Source: Helicobacter sp. 10-6591 (GTDB taxonomy: Bacteria; Campylobacterota; Campylobacteria; Campylobacterales; Helicobacteraceae). From it: a stretch of DNA of 64,000 bases. Positions 58,479 through 64,000 of this stretch are shown here, in pieces. The stretch lies in the NCBI RefSeq assembly GCF_003288805.1, contig NZ_NHYK01000004.1:36227-100226 (forward strand), in the 5' to 3' direction. The notes below the pieces were generated by a model. It saw only the letters and a list, made by a program, of their open reading frames with translations, searched no databases and was not told where the DNA came from. A program made the translations under genes and the position numbers. How positions within the stretch are numbered: position 1 is the first letter of the stretch; each line of letters begins with the position of its first letter.

Positions 58479-60209
58479 GTGAATATACACGCTCAAGCTT
58501 TAATAGATTCTGCAAAAAGTTACTACCAATATCTTTTGGATTCTAATCTGGGACTTGATGAAATCAGAATTTTACGCGTTGTGCTCAAAGAGCAAATACT
58601 CATTTTGCAGCTTGGCAAGCGACTTTTTTCTCAAGAAATCCTCATGCTAGAGGTTACAGTAGATGGAAAATCAAAGACTTATGAATTAAACACAAGCTTA
58701 GAATACAACGAGGAATTATCACAACTGAGTATCACTCTAGATTCTGAGCTATCAGAAGATTTGCACAATCATCTAAAAAACAGCACACTAAGACTTTTTA
58801 GTGACTTAAAATTTTTGGTGAAGAATGTTTGGGAGTTTTATGAGAAACACCGAGATTCTCTTGTATTGCCTAATGCGCAACCACTTGTAATCAAAGATAT
58901 TCCACACTATCTTAGCGACCACCAAAAAGAAGCGCTTAAACTCGTATTTTCAAAACCACTAAGCTATATCTGGGGGCCACCTGGTAGCGGGAAAACACAG
59001 GTTGTCCTCTTTGAAGCCCTATATGCTTATGCCCAGATGAACAAACGCGTATGCGTTATAGCACCTACAAACTCAGCACTAGAGCAGATTTTTATCACTC
59101 TCTTAGAACACTTCAAAAAAATGGATTTTGAGCTTAGCAATCTTTTGCGTCTTGGCATACCTACACAGAGATTTCTCTCACTTTATCCTGAATGCTGTGA
59201 TACAAATATCCTCAAGCAAAACCAAATCTCTTTATTCTCTCAACCCATAAGTTCCAAAGAGCGTTTAAAAAATGCCCTGATTATTGGGATGACACTCGAT
59301 GGATTTATCAAACGCTATGATAGTTTGGAAATAAAGTTTGCGCATTTTTTCTTGGATGAATGTGCATTTACTGCACTTGCTAAAGCTTGCTCTATTCTCA
59401 TAGGAGGATCTCCTATCACGCTTTTTGGAGACCATAAGCAACTCATGCCAATCTGTGAAATGCCACAAAAAGAGCTAAAAAATCGTCCTGAAGTCAATCT
59501 ATGGAATCTCTCCGCGCTTTTTATAGAGGAGTTTTTCAAAGCATCAGATTTCACGAAATTACAAGAAAAGACACCAAGCCATACCCCCGAACTCTCTTGT
59601 GTTGCTAAACTCTGCTTTACCCATCGCTATGGAGACAATCTCGCCAAGCTTTTAGATTCTTATATATACCAAATGGGTTTGCGCGGTCAAGATGAGATGA
59701 TGGAGATCTATTGCATTGACAGCGGATGCAAGAAAGAAGCTGATAATAATATAAGTGAAAATGAGATACGCACTATAAAAATCCTGTATGGATATTTATC
59801 AAGAAGTAACTTCTTGGATTCACTCAAATCTCCGCAAAATACAAATAACATCACAGATTCTCTAGCCATAATCACTCCCTTTGTCAAACAACGCAAAGAA
59901 TTGCAACAACAACTTAGCTCCATAGAAGTTTTGACAATACATGGTTCGCAAGGAAGGGAATGGGAGAATGTGATTTTTTCCCCTGTAAGTCTTAATTACT
60001 ATCTCACAGATTCCCGCCAACAAAACGCACTTTTTGGCTTAAATGTAGCCATAAGTCGTACCAAAAAACGCTTATTTGTTGTTTGTGATTTGGCCTTTTG
60101 GCTTGCGCAACAAAACCAATTCTTGCGCGATCTTTTGCTCCAATCCACAAAAATTAACCTCCCCGGCCTTTCATCACCAAACAAGCTACAATCACACTTC
60201 CAAGGATAA
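58479..60209 (+). CDS. Superfamily 1 (Upf1-like) helicase/ATPase
   Basis: The protein has 576 residues from GTG at 58479, or 584 from TTG at 58455. An N-terminal region of about 150 residues, partly coiled, is unassigned. Walker A is WGPPGSGKTQVV, motif Ia is VIAPTNSALEQI, and motif II is FFLDECAF with DE. The GDHKQLMP, TIHGSQGREWENV and LNVAISRTKKRLFVV motifs are typical of Upf1/Dna2-like SF1 helicases. The substrate is unknown; DNA repair, RNA turnover or defence roles exist in the superfamily. It follows the outer-membrane protein gene directly and precedes a membrane protein gene by 2 nt. Confidence 0.82.
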   Translation: MNIHAQALIDSAKSYYQYLLDSNLGLDEIRILRVVLKEQILILQLGKRLFSQEILMLEVTVDGKSKTYELNTSLEYNEELSQLSITLDSELSEDLHNHLKNSTLRLFSDLKFLVKNVWEFYEKHRDSLVLPNAQPLVIKDIPHYLSDHQKEALKLVFSKPLSYIWGPPGSGKTQVVLFEALYAYAQMNKRVCVIAPTNSALEQIFITLLEHFKKMDFELSNLLRLGIPTQRFLSLYPECCDTNILKQNQISLFSQPISSKERLKNALIIGMTLDGFIKRYDSLEIKFAHFFLDECAFTALAKACSILIGGSPITLFGDHKQLMPICEMPQKELKNRPEVNLWNLSALFIEEFFKASDFTKLQEKTPSHTPELSCVAKLCFTHRYGDNLAKLLDSYIYQMGLRGQDEMMEIYCIDSGCKKEADNNISENEIRTIKILYGYLSRSNFLDSLKSPQNTNNITDSLAIITPFVKQRKELQQQLSSIEVLTIHGSQGREWENVIFSPVSLNYYLTDSRQQNALFGLNVAISRTKKRLFVVCDLAFWLAQQNQFLRDLLLQSTKINLPGLSSPNKLQSHFQG

Positions 60210-60211
60210 AC

Positions 60212-60862
60212 ATGCAAAAAGACACCATAGAAATAACATTAGAAAACCAAACTCTCAAAAATACTAAAAACCTGATGTTTTTCTCTACCCTAGCTTATAT
60301 TATCTGCTCTTTTGTGAGTGCGTTTAGCTTACTTGGCGCAATTGGATTACTTGCTTGCGTGATTATGGGGCTAGTTGGCTTGTACAGATTTAGCAAACTG
60401 GCACAAACCTTTGTCTTTAAATATTGCTGCTTTATTTTTTTGGCTGTTTTTGCCTATGTGCTAAGCAGTGGATTTGTCTTATTGTTAGCACTAGATAACC
60501 CTTTCCATAGTTTGCTATTTGCCATAGGTGGATTTGTCATTGTGGCAATTGTCTGTGTGTATTGGGCGTATTGCATTGCATTTGAGATGAGCGCACTCAC
60601 AGGCCGCAAAGAGTTCATCACTGCATTCAAGCTCTATATGGGAGGGCTTGTGGGGATTTTAGCGCTCATTATCACTAATGAAAGCACCAAAGCCGTCAGT
60701 ATAGAGCAAAGTGGGGTAAGCCTGTATGCAAGTTATTATGTTGTTTTCAACTCATTTGCTTTTATGATGCTAGCAGTTATGTTGCTTGCACAGATCCTGG
60801 TAGCACTGGGAATCTATAGAATAGAAAAAATCATAGTCAAGAATCCTCAAAGTTCTGCCTAG
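60212..60862 (+). CDS. Polytopic membrane protein of unknown function
   Basis: The 216-residue protein has about six transmembrane segments, for example YIICSFVSAFSLLGAIGLLA and LLFAIGGFVIVAIVCVYWAY. No known motif was recognised. It begins 2 nt after the helicase gene, so it is co-expressed with it. Its stop overlaps the stop of the convergent UbiD-like gene by 4 nt. Confidence 0.7.
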   Translation: MQKDTIEITLENQTLKNTKNLMFFSTLAYIICSFVSAFSLLGAIGLLACVIMGLVGLYRFSKLAQTFVFKYCCFIFLAVFAYVLSSGFVLLLALDNPFHSLLFAIGGFVIVAIVCVYWAYCIAFEMSALTGRKEFITAFKLYMGGLVGILALIITNESTKAVSIEQSGVSLYASYYVVFNSFAFMMLAVMLLAQILVALGIYRIEKIIVKNPQSSA

Positions 60863-62748
60863 CGCGAACTGGATTCTATTTGGAAAAATTTCAAAAACCC
60901 ATCGTGTATATCTTCTAGCAAACCTAACTCACGCAGCTTTTGTATCACTTCAGGCGAGCAATCAGTCTCTTTAGGCCATTGTCTGTAGTGATTATCCATA
61001 GCTGCTTTATCGCTTGCATCGACAAACACGACATTCTCTTGCACCCAAATATCTCGCTTAGCATCAATGCTATTAACTATACGCCAAGTGAGCATATAAG
61101 GATTGTGCAAGTCGTTTTTTGCAAAATCTAGCAAAAACACAATACGCAAAGCCCTGGCTAATTCACCCAAAGCCACCGCTTGTATCAATTCCTTCAGACT
61201 AGTATCACTTTTTTGCACAGCTAGCATACACAGAGGATTTATAGTTGCTATGCAGTATTGCTTCAAATCTTTCACAAAACCAAATTTCTGCTCTACAAGA
61301 GTGAGCAATTCAGAATCAGAATGCAGTATAAGACTAGAGCGAGTGATTTCTTTGCCAATTGCACAAACCCCAAGCTTACCGCCAACAGCAAAATTCGGAC
61401 TTGCATGATCGAGCGCATCACAAACCCCCTCGCTAATCAACAGATTATCAGTACTAAAGCGATTGAGGATGTAATGTGCTAGGCTTTCATAATCCTGCAA
61501 ATCTGGCGCATCCCAATCCACAAAAATAGCATGCTTGACAAAGCTCATTTGTCCTACCCCCCAAAAAGCATGCATAAGCTGCATAGCATGGGCTGGATAC
61601 TCTGGAGCAATTTTGGCAAAAATAAGATTATGAAAAACGCCATTTTCAGGCATATGATAATCAAGTAGGCCATGTGTGGTGCTTTGCAAAAGTGGCAAAA
61701 AGATACGTTCTGTCAAATAGCCCATATACTTATCCTCTAAAGGTGGCTTGCCAACCACACTCGCAGGAAAAATTGGAGAATTTTTCATTGTGATTGCACT
61801 CACTTCCAATACAGGGTAGGGCTCCTGAGAGGTATAAAAACCTGTATGATCGCCAAAAGGACCTTCAAGTTCCATCCTTTGCGGATCGACAAAACCCTCA
61901 ATGACTATATCTACATCGGTAGGTATATAAAGCTCATTTGTAAGACATTTGCACACACGTGGATTCTTCCCGCGCAAAAAACCATATAGCAGTAATTCAT
62001 AAATGCCAAGTGGAAGCGGAGCTTGGGCACACCAAATATAAAGCGGATCACCACCAAGAGCTATACTCACAGGCATTTTTTTGCCTGCTTTTTTGTATTG
62101 GTGGAAGAAATGATTGGAATCTTTATGTATCTGCCAATGCAAGCCTAAATGCGATTTGTCATAGACTTGCAGGCGATACATGCCCAGATTTTTTTGTGTC
62201 CCATCAAGGCTTTGTGTATAGACTTGCCCCATAGTGATAAAGGGCGCAATATCTCCAGGCCAAGTCGTAAGGATTGGAAGCTCATAAAGATCTGGGGTAG
62301 ATTGGATTCTCTCCTGACAAGGTGGCATGCCAAAACGATGATATTTAGGAAACACTTTGCGCAATGCAAAGAGTTCTTTGAGCTGTAAAAATTTGGATTT
62401 TAAGTCTTTTTTAGGGGCAAATTTCAATAGAGACTGGATGCTTTCTGTAATCTCTGCAATAGGCCTTTGCACAATAGAATCAAGTCGAGAAAACGACCCA
62501 AATACATTCATCAAAACAGGTATATCAAAACTTCTGTTGTTTTTTTTGTCTATTGGATAGGTGAAGAGCAAAGCCTTTCCGTATTTTTTTTTCACTTCAA
62601 GGTAGGCAAGATGTGGAATCTCAAGATAAATATCAAGCGGTTCATCAATGATTTTTAATTCACCGCAGGATTGCAAAAATGCTAGAAATTTTTTGCTATC
62701 ACCAAACTCTTTGAAGTTTTGTTTATGTGCAATCTTGTGAGTATGCAT
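60859..62748 (-). CDS. UbiD-family decarboxylase
   Basis: The 629-residue protein is longer than E. coli UbiD (497). It has the family motifs LQVYDKSHLGLHWQIHKDSN, the prFMN-site segment GPFGDHTGFYTSQEPYP, and VVGKPPLEDKYMGYL. It uses prenylated FMN to decarboxylate an aromatic or polyunsaturated acid. Helicobacter makes menaquinone by the futalosine route, where a UbiD-like enzyme acts late (MqnL type); that is the most likely role. UbiX is not in this window. A 9-T tract at 62584-62592 encodes the KKK near its N-terminus. Confidence 0.88.
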   Translation of the reverse strand: MHTHKIAHKQNFKEFGDSKKFLAFLQSCGELKIIDEPLDIYLEIPHLAYLEVKKKYGKALLFTYPIDKKNNRSFDIPVLMNVFGSFSRLDSIVQRPIAEITESIQSLLKFAPKKDLKSKFLQLKELFALRKVFPKYHRFGMPPCQERIQSTPDLYELPILTTWPGDIAPFITMGQVYTQSLDGTQKNLGMYRLQVYDKSHLGLHWQIHKDSNHFFHQYKKAGKKMPVSIALGGDPLYIWCAQAPLPLGIYELLLYGFLRGKNPRVCKCLTNELYIPTDVDIVIEGFVDPQRMELEGPFGDHTGFYTSQEPYPVLEVSAITMKNSPIFPASVVGKPPLEDKYMGYLTERIFLPLLQSTTHGLLDYHMPENGVFHNLIFAKIAPEYPAHAMQLMHAFWGVGQMSFVKHAIFVDWDAPDLQDYESLAHYILNRFSTDNLLISEGVCDALDHASPNFAVGGKLGVCAIGKEITRSSLILHSDSELLTLVEQKFGFVKDLKQYCIATINPLCMLAVQKSDTSLKELIQAVALGELARALRIVFLLDFAKNDLHNPYMLTWRIVNSIDAKRDIWVQENVVFVDASDKAAMDNHYRQWPKETDCSPEVIQKLRELGLLEDIHDGFLKFFQIESSSR

Positions 62749-62846
62749 ATTTACTCCAAAATTTTGCTTTGATTAGAGAAAGAAGGCAGGAAGAGACTTA
62801 CTGTGATTTAGGGGTTCTAAGTGTTCTTGCACTTAGAAACCTGTAT

Positions 62847-63383
62847 TTAGAAATGCAAACCAATCATAAGTTGGATATTGCTCATTGTCGTGCTGTGCTT
62901 AGGGCTTACACCTTTGACTTCAGGTTTTTGGTAAGTATATTGCAAGCTCACAGCAAGAGGAAGAACAGCAGGTGTAACCTTAAGGCCCACACTATAAGCA
63001 AAGGTATCTTTGTAGATTTTATTAAAGCTTGAACGGCTAACCCCAAGATAAGGTGTCAGGCGCATAACGACAAGCCCAAAGTTTGTTCCAAGATTCAAAC
63101 CATATTGTGCATTCGAAAACCCACTATGACCGCTGCTCTTGCTGTAAAAATCATATTTGACTTGTGGTGCTAGCACAATCCCGAATGCACCAACCCATAC
63201 TCTCCCATAAAAGCCATAATTGCTAGGTCCATAGGAAGAATACACAGTATTTTGTTTCAAGCCATTTTTGATGCTGGCTTTACCAAAATCTACACCAAAC
63301 TCTGGGCTAACTTCTACTAGACCAAGATTGATGCCAAAAACTGAGCTTACGCTGAATACTAAAGTCAAAAGCACTTTTTTCAT
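62847..63383 (-). CDS. Small outer-membrane beta-barrel protein (Helicobacter porin-like)
   Basis: The 178-residue protein has a Sec signal (MKKVLLTLVFSVSSVFG). About eight amphipathic strands follow, including YGFYGRVWVGAFGIVLAPQV and LNLGTNFGLVVMRLTPYLGV, with a C-terminal strand ending LMIGLHF, the outer-membrane signature. It resembles the small conserved barrels of Helicobacter; the substrate is unknown. AAGGAG precedes the ATG. Confidence 0.8.
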   Translation of the reverse strand: MKKVLLTLVFSVSSVFGINLGLVEVSPEFGVDFGKASIKNGLKQNTVYSSYGPSNYGFYGRVWVGAFGIVLAPQVKYDFYSKSSGHSGFSNAQYGLNLGTNFGLVVMRLTPYLGVSRSSFNKIYKDTFAYSVGLKVTPAVLPLAVSLQYTYQKPEVKGVSPKHSTTMSNIQLMIGLHF

Positions 63384-63552
63384 AATTTCTCCTTTTAAGT
63401 AAAAATTTCACAATGAACTTCTTTCCAAATATCTGAATTTTGTAAAGAAATCCGCGAAACAAAAGCGCCTATTGTAGCAACACAAAGACAGAAAATCAAC
63501 TTGCTTTCATGTGTATAAAAAAAGACATCCAGATTCAGTTTATTTATCCTAC

Positions 63553-63581
63553 TGGCTTTGGATACTCAGTATCCAAAGCCA
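63553..63581. terminator. Strong hairpin, 13-bp perfect stem
   Basis: TGGCTTTGGATAC pairs exactly with GTATCCAAAGCCA around a 3-nt TCA loop. No long T run follows on either strand, so it may be a processing or terminator element rather than a classical Rho-independent site. Confidence 0.55.
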
Positions 63582-63651
63582 ATTTAGAATCCAACCTAGT
63601 TTCTAGAGGGGATTGTTTCAAGAGAGAAAAGAGAAGAGAGAAGAAATACAA

Positions 63652-63674
63652 AAGCTAGGAGTAGCTCCTAGCTT
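63652..63674. repeat. Inverted repeat, 10-bp perfect stem
   Basis: AAGCTAGGAG pairs with CTCCTAGCTT around a TAG loop. It is 70 bp from the stronger hairpin. No T run follows; its function is not known. Confidence 0.6.
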
Positions 63675-63814
63675 AGTGAAGAAGTCGCAAGATTTTGCTG
63701 TATTACCTACAAGCTCCTACCACGCTTAGTGAAGTTATAAGATTTTGCTTTGATTCTTTAGAATCTGATGAGCCAGAGTGTTTTGTGAATGAAGTGTTTA
63801 ATAAGAATTAAGAA

Positions 63815-63846
63815 AAGACTAAAGAGATCTAGATTTCTTTAGTCTT
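63815..63846 (-). terminator. Terminator hairpin after the truncated outer-membrane protein gene
   Basis: AAGACTAAAGA (63815-63825) pairs with TCTTTAGTCTT (63836-63846). Read on the minus strand the stem is followed by TTCTTAATTCTT. It overlaps the first copy of the 25-bp tandem repeat. Confidence 0.6.
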
Positions 63847-63911
63847 CTATCTACCACATAACTTTAGTCTTCTACCTACCACATAACTTTAGTCTTCTAT
63901 CTACCACATAA
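63837..63911. repeat. 25-bp tandem repeat, three copies
   Basis: The unit starting CTTTAGTCTTCTATCTACCA occurs at 63837, 63862 and 63887. The second copy has one change (T to C). The third copy includes the stop codon and last codons of the minus-strand gene at the window edge, so the gene's 3' end has been copied outward. Confidence 0.95.
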
Positions 63912-64000
63912 AATTCAACTTCATATAACCAGTATGCTGTGTAAGCTTAGAGTTAAAGGTAGTGTTGTAGTTAAATGTTATATAAAACCTTTCATCCAAA
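63901..64000 (-). CDS. Outer-membrane protein, C-terminal fragment (runs off the window)
   Basis: The last 32 codons read from the window edge include LDERFYITFNYNTTF and end KLTQHTGYMKLNFMW before TAG. Alternating aromatic/hydrophobic residues and a terminal aromatic are the pattern of a last beta-barrel strand. The rest of the gene lies beyond 64000. Confidence 0.65.
   Translation of the reverse strand, partial: LDERFYITFNYNTTFNSKLTQHTGYMKLNFMW

Larger units (their letters stand above)
63384..63836. other. Structured intergenic region with gene remnants
   Basis: No intact gene was found. It holds two strong hairpins and, near 63670-63800, two related short stretches that read like broken protein ends: ARFCCITYKLLPRLVKL, and VIRFCFDSLESDEPECFVNE followed by a stop near 63812. 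They share the segment AGTGAAG followed by AAGATTTTGCT, which suggests a worn duplication. Confidence 0.45.

Noticed and set aside
62584..62592. T9 tract in the UbiD-like gene
   Set aside because: It encodes lysines in an intact frame and is short for a contingency tract; the family normally has charged residues here.
63815..63911. CRISPR array
   Set aside because: The 25-bp units are directly adjacent with no spacers, so this is a simple tandem repeat.

Overview
The window looks like a chromosome segment of an enterohepatic-type Helicobacter (Campylobacterota). The evidence is AT-rich DNA, the katA-kapA pair, NifS/NifU as the Fe-S system, the flgI-flgJ-flgS block, serS followed by pflB, a cysteine-rich Sel1 (Hcp) protein, and homopolymeric G tracts inside surface-glycan genes. 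The species cannot be named from sequence alone. Unlike H. pylori, it carries a homoserine acetyltransferase/sulfhydrylase route to homocysteine.

Layout. Positions 1-7.9 kb (minus strand): catalase and its Tat-exported partner KapA, a large subtilisin-type autotransporter, and an MFS/Tlc-like carrier. 8-15.4 kb (minus): a sulfur block with an acyl-CoA-dehydrogenase-fold flavoprotein, OsmC, an SsuABC/TauABC-type importer, MetA, a periplasmic cyclase and MetY. 15.6-19.1 kb: a proline-rich lipoprotein, a phase-variable tandem NeuD/PglD-like acyltransferase (G10, OFF as read) with a MaoC-like hydratase, a decayed region with a T19 tract, and tRNA-fMet and tRNA-Gln. 19.2-26.6 kb: nadB, an untracked small lipoprotein, a DUF721-like gene, a chemoreceptor, an HdeD-like protein, hemD, a PEB4/CBF2-type PPIase, fba and efp. 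26.7-31.6 kb (minus): a three-module glycosyltransferase with internal duplications, preceded by a UDP-glucose dehydrogenase gene broken at a G10 tract and a T16 tract in its promoter region.

31.7-35.3 kb (minus): tatB-tatC-queA-rsmG and two small genes. 35.5-39.2 kb: serS-pflB. 39.5-48.5 kb: a pseudouridine synthase, rpsB-tsf, asd-hemE, trmD-rplS, lpxD, an unknown anchored protein and dgkA. 48.5-53.3 kb: a YceI protein, an outer-membrane protein, nifS-nifU and an RluA-family synthase. 53.4-55.8 kb: flgI-flgJ-flgS. 55.8-64 kb: Hcp, a TraF-like outer-membrane protein, an SF1 helicase, a membrane protein, a UbiD-family decarboxylase, a small porin-like protein, and an intergenic region with strong hairpins and a 25-bp triplication at the 3' end of a truncated outer-membrane protein gene.

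Two themes connect the genes. One is surface variation: two glycan genes carry G10 tracts and both read OFF, next to long T tracts, a repeat-bearing glycosyltransferase and several outer-membrane proteins. The other is sulfur acquisition: organosulfur import, a candidate flavin monooxygenase in place of SsuD, and acetylhomoserine-based homocysteine synthesis. All calls come from reading the sequence; no database search was run.
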